Shown here one piece after another: positions 25,719 through 35,695 of a DNA stretch of 64,000 nucleotides. Source of the DNA: Candidatus Zixiibacteriota bacterium (GTDB lineage Bacteria; Zixibacteria; MSB-5A5; GN15; JACZUZ01); NCBI GenBank assembly GCA_024280775.1, contig JAJRPM010000002.1:1-64000 (forward strand), read 5' to 3'. Position 1 is the stretch's first letter, and each line of letters starts with the position of its first letter. The translations under genes and the position numbers were made by a program. Under the pieces are notes generated by a model that was not told the DNA's origin, ran no database searches, and was given only the letters and a program-made list of their open reading frames with translations.

Positions 25719-26987
25719 ATGGCACACGTTAAATCAAAGACAATTCCGATTTCAGTTTTTGGAAATGTACTGAAACTATTGGATAGCGCCGCATCGAAAA
25801 TGAAAGTCGATCCGGCGCTGATGGAGTACATCAAACAGCCCAGACGTTCGACAATTGTGAAGTTGCCGGTTCTTATGGACAATGGCGATTTCAAAATGTT
25901 CACCGGGTATCGTGTCCAGCATTCTATTGTGCGTGGTCCCGCCAAAGGCGGTATTCGTTTTCATCCGAATGTGTCACTCGATGAAGTGCAGGCGCTTGCA
26001 TCGTGGATGACCTGGAAATGCTCAGTAGCTAAGATTCCATTCGGTGGCGGTAAGGGCGGAATTATTTGCGACCCGCGCAAATTGTCCAAAAAAGAATTGG
26101 AACGACTCACCCGGCGTTATACCGCTGATTTGATTGATGTATTCGGTCCGGCGGTGGATATCCCGGCCCCGGACGTTGGCACAAATGCCCAGACTATGGC
26201 CTGGATTATGGACACATATTCTATGCATAAAGGCCACACCGCTTCATCGGTAGTAACTGGCAAACCACTCGAAATTGGCGGCTCGCTCGGCAGAGTGGAA
26301 GCTACCGGTCGTGGAGTGATGTTTACCATACGTGAGTGTTGTCAGAATATTGGCATGGATCTCAATGGGGCCAGCGTCGCTGTGCAGGGATTCGGTAATG
26401 TGGGTAGCGTGGCGGCGATGTTACTTGCCGAAGAGGGCGCGGTAATCACTTATGTTTCAGACCAATATGGCGCTATTCACAATCCCGATGGAATAGATAT
26501 TCCAAAACTGATGAAGCACATTGAGAAGCGCAAGAAGGTTGTTGGTTTTCGAGGCGCCAAGAAATGCAAGCAAGAGGAAGTGCTGTTCTCGAAGGTGGAC
26601 ATCCTAGTGCCTGCGGCGTTGGAGAATCAGATTACCAAAGCAAATGTCCGCAAGGTGCGGGCCAAGGTTATTGGCGAGGGAGCCAATGGACCGATAACGC
26701 CCGAGGCTGATGCGATATTGCACAAAAAGGGTGTGACGGTCATTCCTGATATCCTGTGCAATGCTGGCGGTGTGATTGTTTCGTATTTCGAATGGGTGCA
26801 GGACAATATGGGCTACTTTTGGGAAGAGGCCGAGGTCAACCGCCGTTTGGAAATTAAGATGGTTGAAGCGTATAAGGATGTGCAGGAGATGTCGCACAGC
26901 GAAGATGTCTCTTTGCGTCTGGCAGCCTATATGATAGCTATCAAGCGGGTAGTAGCCATTTTGGAGTTGCGTGGCATTTACGCTTGA
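25719..26987 (+). CDS. gdhA: Glutamate dehydrogenase (Glu/Leu/Phe/Val family)
   Basis: 422 residues. It reversibly aminates 2-oxoglutarate to glutamate. The substrate domain has GPAKGGIRFHPNVS and WKCSVAKIPFGGGKGG, which contain the glutamate-binding and catalytic Lys, and the PAPDVGT loop. The Rossmann domain has VAVQGFGNVGSVAA. The C-terminal GEGANGPITPEAD and CNAGGVIVSYFEW complete the family pattern. Length fits the small hexameric GDHs of archaea and many bacteria. It is monocistronic with a strong terminator. Confidence 0.93.
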   Translation: MAHVKSKTIPISVFGNVLKLLDSAASKMKVDPALMEYIKQPRRSTIVKLPVLMDNGDFKMFTGYRVQHSIVRGPAKGGIRFHPNVSLDEVQALASWMTWKCSVAKIPFGGGKGGIICDPRKLSKKELERLTRRYTADLIDVFGPAVDIPAPDVGTNAQTMAWIMDTYSMHKGHTASSVVTGKPLEIGGSLGRVEATGRGVMFTIRECCQNIGMDLNGASVAVQGFGNVGSVAAMLLAEEGAVITYVSDQYGAIHNPDGIDIPKLMKHIEKRKKVVGFRGAKKCKQEEVLFSKVDILVPAALENQITKANVRKVRAKVIGEGANGPITPEADAILHKKGVTVIPDILCNAGGVIVSYFEWVQDNMGYFWEEAEVNRRLEIKMVEAYKDVQEMSHSEDVSLRLAAYMIAIKRVVAILELRGIYA

Positions 26988-27048
26988 TATAACCTGTTTC
27001 GACTTGACATGGCCGATAATTTGGCCCTGATTTACTTATAAGAGGTAG

Positions 27049-27089
27049 ACGCTCCGGTTAGCCATTTTGGTTGCTGACCGGGGCGTTTT
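27049..27089 (+). terminator. Terminator of gdhA
   Basis: A 14-bp stem (ACGCTCCGGTTAGC / GCTGACCGGGGCGT, with G-T pairs), a ten-base loop and a short TTTT tail. Confidence 0.8.
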
Positions 27090-27152
27090 CCGAATTGAGC
27101 GGAAATCATTGAGTTGGAATCAAAGCAAAGAATCTAACGAAGGAATATACTT

Positions 27153-27779
27153 TTGTTTGATAGCGATTTTTTACAACGAGCCATTATTGCCGGGCCGATG
27201 ATTGTGTTTTCCTTATCGGTGCATGAGTTCTCCCACGCCTGGTCGGCGCTGAAATTCGGCGATGACACCGCCACTCGTATGGGGCGCCTGACTCTGAATC
27301 CTTTGGTTCACATGGATATGATGGGCTCGATTGTCATGGTCTTAAGTCAATTCTCGTTTGGCTGGGCGAAACCTGTGCCGGTTAATCTTATGAATGTGCG
27401 CAATTACCGTGTCGCAGATTTCTGGATTTCATTCGCCGGGCCGATTTCCAATATCATCTTGGCTCTGCTGATGTCACTGTTGTTCCATTCGCTGAATCTT
27501 ACGCCACAATCTTATTTTTACCTACTTCTGAAGTTCGGTGTGCAAATCAATGTTGTCCTGGCGCTTTTCAATATGATTCCACTATTCCCGCTCGATGGCT
27601 CACATATGCTTCGCTCGGTCTTACCTCGTGAACTAGAAGAGAAGGTGCACAACTTTGAGCGCATAGCTCCGATGATATTGCTGGCGTTAATCGTTCTCCC
27701 AAGTTTTCTGCCGGGATTCCCGGGCATATTCACTATTCTGGGCCCAATTATTCAGCCGATTTTCAGAGTGTTGTTGTAA
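27153..27779 (+). CDS. Site-2 protease family protein (M50)
   Basis: A 208-residue membrane metalloprotease of the short SpoIVFB/YwhC-like group. Zinc motif HEFSH is at residues 24-28 inside the first helix, and the third ligand is in FNMIPLFPLDGSHML near residue 148. About five to six hydrophobic helices are visible and there is no PDZ or CBS domain. The likely start is TTG, with AAGGA nine bases upstream; the first ATG in frame would remove the helix before HEFSH. Substrates are unknown. Confidence 0.85.
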   Translation: MFDSDFLQRAIIAGPMIVFSLSVHEFSHAWSALKFGDDTATRMGRLTLNPLVHMDMMGSIVMVLSQFSFGWAKPVPVNLMNVRNYRVADFWISFAGPISNIILALLMSLLFHSLNLTPQSYFYLLLKFGVQINVVLALFNMIPLFPLDGSHMLRSVLPRELEEKVHNFERIAPMILLALIVLPSFLPGFPGIFTILGPIIQPIFRVLL

Positions 27780-27807
27780 TCGCTTAGTTGCAGGGAGTCA
27801 CTTGCTG

Positions 27808-28530
27808 ATGTTTGTTCAGGGCAGAGAAATCCTAAGTAAGGCGGCGCTTATTCTTGCGCTGTCATTAGCGCTCCAAGGTTGCATTTTCGGTGGTGGTAGA
27901 AGCGCATCGGGACTAGTTAGGGAGGAGCTGATACACTTTGAGGGTAAAGTTAAAGTAGACGCCTACCTTTTTGATGTAAAACTCAAGCAAAACGGAAAAC
28001 AGCGTTCGGTGCGGCTCGATATCTATTTTGCAGACACACTCGCGCTCTTTACCGCTCGCGCATATCTTGGCAAAGGAGTAGCCAAAGGAATCTGGCAGGA
28101 GGATTCGTCACTGTTCTATTTTCCAACTGAGAACGAATTCTATGCCGGGCCTTTGGATGAATTGGTACGGGCAGGTTGCGCAAGCGGGGGAGAGTTGCAA
28201 AGAGTTGTTCCAGCCTTGTTATCGGGCAATCTTATGAAATTCATTGGTGATAGCGCGGTTCACATTAGTGAGGATACTGGAGGCAATAGCAAGAATATTG
28301 AGGCCACAGTTAGGCTCGGCTCATGTGAGACCCTAGTGACCTTGCTGTTCGATGCTCATACTGACTCAATGGATCAGAGGCTATATTACTTGAAAGAGTT
28401 TAGCTACGATCCCCAGGATGGCAAGAGTAAAGTTGTAGGGAAACGGAGAGTGTTGAAACGCGGCAAGGGGTTATCAGCAAGCAAGTTTAGCCTGAACATT
28501 CCGATCGACGCATCTCCAGTGCAGTGGTGA
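27808..28530 (+). CDS. Lipoprotein, possible LolB/DUF4292-like
   Basis: About 240 residues. The signal peptide ends in the lipobox LALQGC (Cys near 25). The mature part is rich in beta strands (HFEGKVKVDAYLFDVKLK, SVRLDIYFADTLALFTARAY, SLFYFPTENEFYAGPLDELV). This resembles the open barrels of outer-membrane lipoprotein carriers (LolB/DUF4292), but the match is by eye and weak. It sits 10 bp before msbA and 22 bp after the protease gene, which suggests an envelope-assembly role. Confidence 0.6.
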   Translation: MFVQGREILSKAALILALSLALQGCIFGGGRSASGLVREELIHFEGKVKVDAYLFDVKLKQNGKQRSVRLDIYFADTLALFTARAYLGKGVAKGIWQEDSSLFYFPTENEFYAGPLDELVRAGCASGGELQRVVPALLSGNLMKFIGDSAVHISEDTGGNSKNIEATVRLGSCETLVTLLFDAHTDSMDQRLYYLKEFSYDPQDGKSKVVGKRRVLKRGKGLSASKFSLNIPIDASPVQW

Positions 28531-28540
28531 TACACATACT

Positions 28541-30457
28541 ATGAATATATACTGGCGGACATTTGCATTCCTCAAACCCTATCGCGGTAGGTTGCTAACA
28601 GCATCACTATCAGCGGCGTTGTATTCAGCCTCTTCGGCTCTAATGATCTGGATGATAGGTCCTCTGTTGATGACAGTGTTCAGCATGGCCGGAGTTGATG
28701 TTTCATCCAACGGGGCCGGCTCTGATGTGGCCAAGCCACAGATTGAGATTAGCCAATCCGCTACCGGCGAAAAGCTAGCCCAGGCCGAAGACGCTATCGG
28801 TAGTTTCAAAGACAGAGCCAAGGAAGCAATACAATCACTAGTAAGAGCCGAGACACCTACCGCTACACTTTTCAATTTTTGTGTCTTGGTTCTCATCATT
28901 ATTGTATGCAAGAACGGTTTCAACTATCTGCAGGGCTTTCTAATGGTTTTTGTTCAGCAGTCTATGATGCGAGATTTACGCAATAAGCTCTTTGATAAAT
29001 ACCAAGAACTATCATTTGACCATTTTCACATGAAGCGCACCGGCGCATTGATGAGCCGCGTGACAAACGACGTGACTGTTCTCAATTCAACTCTGGATTT
29101 AGGGTTCAATCATTTGGTTGCAGATATTTCATTGCTATTCTTGCTAAGCAGTTTTCTGATTATCCTAAGCTGGAAACTAACATTGTTGGCCGCGCTAGTT
29201 CTGCCAGTGTTATTTCTGTTTGTCTATTTTCTAGGTGGAAAGATTCGCAAATACTCAACTCGCTCTCAGGAGCGCATGGCCGATGTCACCTCGGCGCTCG
29301 AAGAGAACATCTCCAATTTCCGAATTGTGAAAGCCTTCGGATCCGAAGAAAAAGAACGACAAAAATTCCACAAGACTACCAAGGACTATTTCTCTTCATT
29401 GCTGAGAATGGTGCGCATACAACACCTGAACTCTCCTACCAATGACACACTGGCGTCAATAGCCGGGATTGTGATGCTTTACTACGCAGGTTCAAATATC
29501 ATGGGCAACACTGGAGATATGGACGCCTCCGATTTCATGGTATTTATTGTTGCGATGTTTTCACTTATCAAGCCAGCCAAATCATTGACTACCACACACA
29601 CGCGCTTGCAGGAGGGCATGGCCGCCGCTGAACGTATCTTTGAAACACTGGATACTGAACCGAAGGTGAAGGAGCGAGACAATGCGATTGAGCTTAGCGC
29701 ATTTCGCAATGCATTGGAGTATCGTGATGTGTCATTCCGCTATCCGGGAGGTGACCAGGCGCTTAGTGGTGTCAGTTTCACAGTGAAGCGCGGCGAAGTT
29801 GTGGCGATTGTCGGGCCATCCGGAGGAGGTAAGTCAACACTCGTTGATTTACTGCCGAGATTCTATGACCCCCAGGAGGGACAGGTGCTCATCGACGGAA
29901 CAGATATTCGTGATGTGACTATGAATTCACTTCGTTCATTACTGGGTGTTGTGACACAAGAAACATATTTGTTCAATGACACGATTGCCGCCAATATCGC
30001 TTATGGGGTTGAGTCTTACACCCAAACTGAATTGATAGCCGCCGCTACAGCGGCCAACGCCCATGAATTCATCAGCGAATTCCCCGAAGGCTACGAAACT
30101 CAAATCGGTAATCGCGGCAACAGACTATCAGGCGGACAGCGGCAACGCATCGCGATTGCGCGAGCGCTGCTACGTAATCCGGAGATTCTGATTTTTGATG
30201 AGGCGACTTCCGCGCTCGACACTGAATCAGAGCATCTGGTGCAGAAAGCGATTGACAACCTGATGCGCAATCGCACTGCGTTAGTTGTGGCCCATCGACT
30301 CTCTACCATTCGACACGCAGACAGGATTTTGGTTATTGAAGATGCGCGTTTGGTGGAGTCCGGGTCGCATGAGGAATTGCTAGCCAGTGATAATCTATAT
30401 CGCAGGCTTTTCGATATGCAACATCGAACACAGACGACTGTTGCGCCCGAAAAGTGA
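28541..30457 (+). CDS. msbA: ABC transporter, MsbA-like lipid flippase
   Basis: 638 residues: an N-terminal six-helix ABC exporter domain and a C-terminal ATPase. The ATPase has Walker A GPSGGGKSTLVD, Q-loop VTQETYLFNDT, signature LSGGQRQRIAIARALL, Walker B ILIFDEATSALD and the His switch VVAHRLST. Placement next to heptosyltransferase-type genes supports lipid A/LPS-core export. Between the first and second helices there is an extra stretch of about 60 polar residues (about 50-110), longer than in E. coli MsbA and probably periplasmic. Fully intact. Confidence 0.88.
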   Translation: MNIYWRTFAFLKPYRGRLLTASLSAALYSASSALMIWMIGPLLMTVFSMAGVDVSSNGAGSDVAKPQIEISQSATGEKLAQAEDAIGSFKDRAKEAIQSLVRAETPTATLFNFCVLVLIIIVCKNGFNYLQGFLMVFVQQSMMRDLRNKLFDKYQELSFDHFHMKRTGALMSRVTNDVTVLNSTLDLGFNHLVADISLLFLLSSFLIILSWKLTLLAALVLPVLFLFVYFLGGKIRKYSTRSQERMADVTSALEENISNFRIVKAFGSEEKERQKFHKTTKDYFSSLLRMVRIQHLNSPTNDTLASIAGIVMLYYAGSNIMGNTGDMDASDFMVFIVAMFSLIKPAKSLTTTHTRLQEGMAAAERIFETLDTEPKVKERDNAIELSAFRNALEYRDVSFRYPGGDQALSGVSFTVKRGEVVAIVGPSGGGKSTLVDLLPRFYDPQEGQVLIDGTDIRDVTMNSLRSLLGVVTQETYLFNDTIAANIAYGVESYTQTELIAAATAANAHEFISEFPEGYETQIGNRGNRLSGGQRQRIAIARALLRNPEILIFDEATSALDTESEHLVQKAIDNLMRNRTALVVAHRLSTIRHADRILVIEDARLVESGSHEELLASDNLYRRLFDMQHRTQTTVAPEK

Positions 30458-30507
30458 TGCTGTCTAAGACACCTAACAAGAAATACACAGCATAGATACA
30501 AGTAAGT

Positions 30508-31671
30508 ATGGCTCTAAGAATTGGACATTGGCTCAAATGGGGACTCAAGAGACTGGAGTTTGTCTTCAAAAGGTCTGTGATTGGCCTTATTCAGATTTTC
30601 TTTGTCACCGGACCACGTGACGATAAGGAACGGCAAAGAAAGCCCAGCGAATACAAACGCATTCTTTTCCTTCGTTTCGATAAACTAGGAGATATGGTAA
30701 TATCTCTTTCGGTCTTTGAGACACTTGCCCGAGTGACGCCAGAAATCGAAGTTGAAGCTCTAGTGTCACCGTCAAATCGACCAATCATAGAAGCTGACCC
30801 GCGTGTGTCGAAAATCTGGACTTATTGCAAACGTCCCTGGACAGACTGGAAGATGCTCCGCCAGCTCCGCAAGAGAAACTACGACGCCATAGTCGATATG
30901 ATTTGCCTCGATAGTGTCACGAGCCTATTTATATCACAGTATCTCGGGCGTAAAGTCCAGCGCATTGGCATGGGTAAGAATCGTTATGCGAAGTTCTATA
31001 CACAGCATGTGCCCCTAAACAGCGCGGATTATGAGCACATCGCCGAGACAACCTTACGAATGCTCGGTCATATTGGAATCCCACCGGAGAACTTTGTGCA
31101 TCAGGCCGGACTGAGGTACACAGAGAAAGCAAACCTCTCCGCCGAAACATTTGTCTCATCGTTGCGGCAGAACTCTCCGGAGGCGCCAGTTGTGTGTGTC
31201 AATATATCAGCCGGAAGCGAAAGCCGTACGTGGCCCCAAAGCAAACAGGTGGAATTGGTCGACTTGCTTTTGGATGCTGAACCGAAACCCGCACTAGCAA
31301 TTCTATGCGCCCCAAATGACAGGCCGAAGGCGCAGGCGATAGTGGCAAAGGTCAAAGCGCCAGTGGAATTGATTCCAGCAGGTCAGAGTTTCATGCAAGC
31401 CTCGGCCATAATCTCAAGAAGCGATATTCTAATCTCTCCCGATACTTCGTTGATTCATGTAGCGCGGCAACATGATGTTCCGGTGGTCGGGCTGTATCCA
31501 ACAGACATCAGAAACACAGCGTTGTGGCGGCCGCACTTGCAACCGGACGGAATAGTGCAGGAAGGTCGCGAGTGTCACATACACGATATCACACCGCAAC
31601 AGGCGCTTAACGAATACAATCGTGTGATGAAAAGAGTTCAAGCCTCAGCCATGCGAGGTCAAACAGGATGA
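30508..31671 (+). CDS. Glycosyltransferase family 9 (heptosyltransferase-like) 1
   Basis: 387 residues. The GT9 pattern is visible: ILFLRFDKLGDMVISLSVFETL near residue 50, VNISAGSESRTWPQSKQ in the middle and LISPDTSLIHVARQHDVPVVGLYP near the C terminus. These enzymes add heptose or related sugars to LPS core from ADP-sugars. An N-terminal amphipathic stretch of about 45 residues precedes the catalytic fold. It overlaps the next gene by 4 bp (ATGA), so the two are translationally coupled. Confidence 0.88.
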   Translation: MALRIGHWLKWGLKRLEFVFKRSVIGLIQIFFVTGPRDDKERQRKPSEYKRILFLRFDKLGDMVISLSVFETLARVTPEIEVEALVSPSNRPIIEADPRVSKIWTYCKRPWTDWKMLRQLRKRNYDAIVDMICLDSVTSLFISQYLGRKVQRIGMGKNRYAKFYTQHVPLNSADYEHIAETTLRMLGHIGIPPENFVHQAGLRYTEKANLSAETFVSSLRQNSPEAPVVCVNISAGSESRTWPQSKQVELVDLLLDAEPKPALAILCAPNDRPKAQAIVAKVKAPVELIPAGQSFMQASAIISRSDILISPDTSLIHVARQHDVPVVGLYPTDIRNTALWRPHLQPDGIVQEGRECHIHDITPQQALNEYNRVMKRVQASAMRGQTG

Positions 31672-32474
31672 ACTCAGATGGTAAGAGAAACAATATAGGA
31701 ACCACAGTTTCGGCGATAATTATTACCAAGAACGAAGCGATTAATATTGTGGAGTGTATCAAGTCTGTTCATTGGGCTGATGAAGTAATTGTGGCGGACA
31801 GTGGTTCTACCGATGATACTGTACAGCTTGCAAATGATGCGGGCGCTTCGACGCATGCCATCAAATGGCAAGGCTATGGACACGCCAAACAGACCGCGCT
31901 AGGTTATGCGACCTGCGATTGGGTAATCTCTCTGGACGCTGATGAAAGAGTGACTCCCGACTTGGCATCTGAAATACAGAAGGCGCTACTGGATTCAAAT
32001 TGTGACGGCTATGAAATCCCGATCTTAACCAATTTTGTGGGCCGCTGGATTCATCATTCGGGATGGCGCCCCAAGTTTGCGCTGAGACTATTTCGCAGGG
32101 AACAGGGCAAGTTCACCGAGGCGCTTGTCCATGAGACCGTCATCGTTTCAGGTAGAGTTGAACGCATGCGACATGATCTGTTGCACTTTTCATATCGTTC
32201 ACTAGAAAGCTATCTGGAAAAACTGAATCGTTACACTTCACTGGCCGCCGCAGAAATGCACGCGAAGGGCAAACGCTTCAAACTTTGGCAGCCGTTGCTA
32301 AAACCTCCTGCAATATTCATCAAACGTTATTTGTTGAGACTCGGTGTATTGGATGGCTGGACGGGTTTTCAAATCGCTTTTCTCTCTGCTGTTTATGTAT
32401 TTGTGAAATACGCCAAGCTTTGGAGTCTCGAGCAACGCGATCAGACAGCTAGCAATAGTGAGCCGTACTCATGA
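31668..32474 (+). CDS. Glycosyltransferase family 2 (LPS-core type)
   Basis: 268 residues with a GT-A fold: SAIIITKNEAINIVECIKSV at the N terminus, VIVADSGSTDDTVQLA (nucleotide-binding Asp) and SLDADERVTPDL (DxD-like). The C-terminal half matches the WaaE/KdtX-type core beta-glucosyltransferases (GRWIHHSGWRPKFALRLFRR). It overlaps both neighbours by four bases, so the three glycosyltransferases form one coupled unit. Confidence 0.88.
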   Translation: MNSDGKRNNIGTTVSAIIITKNEAINIVECIKSVHWADEVIVADSGSTDDTVQLANDAGASTHAIKWQGYGHAKQTALGYATCDWVISLDADERVTPDLASEIQKALLDSNCDGYEIPILTNFVGRWIHHSGWRPKFALRLFRREQGKFTEALVHETVIVSGRVERMRHDLLHFSYRSLESYLEKLNRYTSLAAAEMHAKGKRFKLWQPLLKPPAIFIKRYLLRLGVLDGWTGFQIAFLSAVYVFVKYAKLWSLEQRDQTASNSEPYS

Positions 32475-33478
32475 CCATCTCTCTGCCGAAAAAAGCCCGA
32501 ATCCTTGTAACCCGCACTGATGCGATGGGTGATGTCATTCTGACAACACCGGTGTATCGCGCCCTCAAGCAAGAGTTTCCTGAAAGCCATCTCGCTGTTC
32601 TCTCTCGTGAATATACAGAACCGATTCTGCGAGGCAATAAACATATTGATGAGATTATCACTATAGAGAGTGAAACTTCAGAAGAACAACTACGTGTGAC
32701 AGGCATCATAGAGAAGTTGAATTACGATGTCGCCATAGCGCTATTCCCATCACGATTCGCCGCAACTGTAATCAGAGATGCAAAAATACCGATTCGCATA
32801 GGAAGCGCCAGACGTTTTCATTCCTGGAAGTTCACTCACAGGTTAAATCAGTCTCGGAAAAAGAACGAAAAGAGCGAAGCGCAATACAATCTCGACCTTT
32901 TGAAACCTCTAGGAATTAGTTCTACCGCTGTCAAACCGGAGGTAGAGATTTGCAAGGCCGAGCACGACAGCGCAAAAGCCTTGTTGAAGTCACATGAAGC
33001 GCCCGACAGTTTCATCGTGTTACATCCCGGATCAGGTGGGTCGGCTATTGATTGGCAGCTAGAGAAGTTTGTCAATTTAGCCGACAAATTGAGCAGTCTG
33101 GGTGTCACGTCTCTTTTTACAGGAAGTGACGTCGAGCGCGGGCCAATTCATCATGCGCTAAAGTCTGCGCCTGCGAATTGCTCAAAGAAGATACTTTCTC
33201 TGGCGGGGAAGACCAATGTGCGCGAGCTGGCTGCAATCCTTGCGCTCGCTGATGTAGTCGTGGCCAACTCAACCGGGCCGCTTCACTTGGCGGCGGCTGT
33301 TGGAACCAGAACTGTAGGTCTTTTCCCGAAAAGCGCCTCTATGTCTCCGGTGCGGTGGGCTCCACCGGTGGAAAACACGCGCATATTGCAACCAACTGAC
33401 GAGTGTGTTACACTTGATATCTCTGTCGAGACTGTTGCCGATGCGGTTACGTCTGCCGGCGAGACATTGGAGCGATAG
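32471..33478 (+). CDS. Glycosyltransferase family 9 (heptosyltransferase-like) 2
   Basis: 335 residues with RILVTRTDAMGDVILTTPVYRALK at the N terminus, VLHPGSGGSAIDWQLEKFVNLA in the middle, and VVANSTGPLHLAAAVGTRTVGLFP. These are the GT9 donor-binding features. It is close to WaaF/WaaC-like enzymes. Being a second GT9 in one operon suggests successive sugar additions on the same core. Confidence 0.88.
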   Translation: MTISLPKKARILVTRTDAMGDVILTTPVYRALKQEFPESHLAVLSREYTEPILRGNKHIDEIITIESETSEEQLRVTGIIEKLNYDVAIALFPSRFAATVIRDAKIPIRIGSARRFHSWKFTHRLNQSRKKNEKSEAQYNLDLLKPLGISSTAVKPEVEICKAEHDSAKALLKSHEAPDSFIVLHPGSGGSAIDWQLEKFVNLADKLSSLGVTSLFTGSDVERGPIHHALKSAPANCSKKILSLAGKTNVRELAAILALADVVVANSTGPLHLAAAVGTRTVGLFPKSASMSPVRWAPPVENTRILQPTDECVTLDISVETVADAVTSAGETLER

Positions 33479-33481
33479 CCG

Positions 33482-35653
33482 ATGAGTCAAGAAGAAATCG
33501 AAAAACAATATGCGCGCGATAAAAATCTGGCGGAATTTATTATTCTGCTGGAGTCACAAAACGCGAACATAAATATCCCGCTAGTGCGAAAGGCGTATGA
33601 GCTAACCGAAGAGGCGCATGCAGGTCAATTGCGTCAATCGGGAGTTCCATACATTGATCATTGCCGTGAAGTGGCGACGATTCTTGGCGAGTGGCATCTC
33701 GATTCAGCTACTATCGCCGCCGGTTTGTTGCATGATGTTGTCGAGGATACCGGTGTGACCATACAGACTATCAAGAAAGAATTCGGCGATGAAATCGCTC
33801 ATCTAGTCGATGGTGTCACAAAGCTTGGCGCAATAAAATATAAATCACACGAAGAACAACAGGCGGAATATTTTCGCAAAATGTTGCTCTCAATGGCTCG
33901 TGATATCCGCGTAATCCTAATCAAGTTGGCGGACCGCTTGCACAACATGATGACTCTGGAGCATGTCAAGCCCGAAAAGCGAATCAGAGTAGCGCAGGAA
34001 ACACGTGATATTTATGCGCCCATGGCCAATCGGTTTGGAATCGCCAAGGCCAAAGTAGCATTGGAAGATTTGTGCTTCAAATACCTGGAGCCGGAGTTCT
34101 ATCGTGATCTGGCAAATCGACTTGATGAAACGCGCGAGGACCGTGAACGATATATCGCCGAGCTAACCGGACCGATTCGTGAGGCTCTGAAAGCCGCGAA
34201 GGTCAAGTGCGAAGTGAGTGGACGCGCTAAACATCTATACTCTATCAGTCGCAAGATTAAGGTTCGAGGTGTGCCATTTGAGGATATCCTCGATCTGTCG
34301 GCAATTCGGATAATCGTGGGCAGTGTTCATGATTGTTATCACGTCCTCGGGGTGATTCACGCAATGTGGAAACCTGTGCCGGATAGATTTGACGACTACA
34401 TCGCCAGCCCCAAGCCCAACGGGTATCAGTCACTACACACAACAGTGGTGGGGATTCACGGCAGAATGGTAGAGATTCAAATCCGTACCAGTGAAATGCA
34501 CTATATCGCCGAAAACGGAATCGCGGCGCATTGGCTTTACAAAGAAGGAAAGAAGAGTTTCGACAAGGGTGACCAACAGATGATTTGGTTGCGTGACGTT
34601 TTGGATTGGCAAAACGACATGGTTAATCCTGCCGAGTTCATGGAATACCTCAAGATTGATCTCTTCCCGCACGACATCTATGTCTTCACTCCAATCGGCA
34701 AGATTATACATCTTCCAGCCGGCGCCACGCCCTTGGATTTTGCATTCGCTGTACACACCGAAGTAGGAATGAAATGCGCCGGAGCGAGAATCAATGACCG
34801 TATCGCCCCCTTGTCCACCAAGCTCAAAACCGGCGATATAGTGGAGGTGATAACGCATCCACAGCGAACTCCCTCACGAGACTGGTTGCAACTCGTCGTA
34901 ACTTCAAATGCTCGTTCCAGAATTCGTCGCTGGCTCAAGAAAATCGGCCATGATGAACTCACGGCTATTGGCAAGGACCTGCTCGAACGCGAACTGCGCA
35001 AAGCTAAAATCGATTATCCTCAGGACAAAGAGTTGATGGAAATCGCTCGTGAGCTCTCGTTCCATTCGGTGGACTCCCTGTTGGCAGGCATTGGTAATGG
35101 CGATATGACAGTCGGGCACATTGTTTCGAAGCTCGCACCTGAGGATGTTAGGCACAAAAAGCCTGTGCAGGAAGCCAAAGACTCCGAAAGTAAGGTCGAG
35201 GTTCGGGGAGTAAAGATTCAGGGACTAGATGATATGTTTTTCCGTCTGGCGAGTTGTTGTCAGCCGATTCCCGGTGACGAAGTAATTGGCTACATAACTC
35301 GCGGACGGGGTGTGACAGTACACCGTGCTGATTGCCCAAACCTGTCGGTGTTGAATACCAATCCTGAACGTCAGGTCGAAGTCAACTGGGATGTGCGCTC
35401 AGGACAGATGTTCCGAGTGCGCATTGAGATCCGGGTAGTGGATCGCAAGGATATGTTACGCGATATCACGCAGACTATTTCAGATTCCGAAGCGAATCTT
35501 CGCGGAGCGGAAATGCACGCTTCCGGCTCTACCGCCAAAGGGTATTTTTCGATGGATGTGCGCTCGCTTGAACACCTTCAGTCGCTATTTTTGCGACTCA
35601 AAAAAGTACCCGGTGTATTGGATATCCAACGCTGTAGCTCCTCGGCCAAATAA
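33482..35653 (+). CDS. rel: Bifunctional (p)ppGpp synthetase/hydrolase (Rel/SpoT)
   Basis: 723 residues with the full long-RSH layout. The HD hydrolase domain has its His/Asp motif intact (LLHDVVEDTGV near 85). The synthetase domain has RFDDYIASPKPNGYQSLHTTV. A TGS domain follows (DIYVFTPIGKIIHLPAGAT), then a helical/zinc-finger region (RLASCCQPIPGDEVIGYITRGRGVTVHR) and a C-terminal ACT domain (RVVDRKDMLRDITQTISD). Both active sites look functional. It follows the glycosyltransferases by 3 bp, so stringent control and envelope genes share a transcript. Confidence 0.93.
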   Translation: MSQEEIEKQYARDKNLAEFIILLESQNANINIPLVRKAYELTEEAHAGQLRQSGVPYIDHCREVATILGEWHLDSATIAAGLLHDVVEDTGVTIQTIKKEFGDEIAHLVDGVTKLGAIKYKSHEEQQAEYFRKMLLSMARDIRVILIKLADRLHNMMTLEHVKPEKRIRVAQETRDIYAPMANRFGIAKAKVALEDLCFKYLEPEFYRDLANRLDETREDRERYIAELTGPIREALKAAKVKCEVSGRAKHLYSISRKIKVRGVPFEDILDLSAIRIIVGSVHDCYHVLGVIHAMWKPVPDRFDDYIASPKPNGYQSLHTTVVGIHGRMVEIQIRTSEMHYIAENGIAAHWLYKEGKKSFDKGDQQMIWLRDVLDWQNDMVNPAEFMEYLKIDLFPHDIYVFTPIGKIIHLPAGATPLDFAFAVHTEVGMKCAGARINDRIAPLSTKLKTGDIVEVITHPQRTPSRDWLQLVVTSNARSRIRRWLKKIGHDELTAIGKDLLERELRKAKIDYPQDKELMEIARELSFHSVDSLLAGIGNGDMTVGHIVSKLAPEDVRHKKPVQEAKDSESKVEVRGVKIQGLDDMFFRLASCCQPIPGDEVIGYITRGRGVTVHRADCPNLSVLNTNPERQVEVNWDVRSGQMFRVRIEIRVVDRKDMLRDITQTISDSEANLRGAEMHASGSTAKGYFSMDVRSLEHLQSLFLRLKKVPGVLDIQRCSSSAK

Positions 35654-35695
35654 TTCATATTGCCGTTTGCCCCTGCACAGAATATCTTGATTGCG

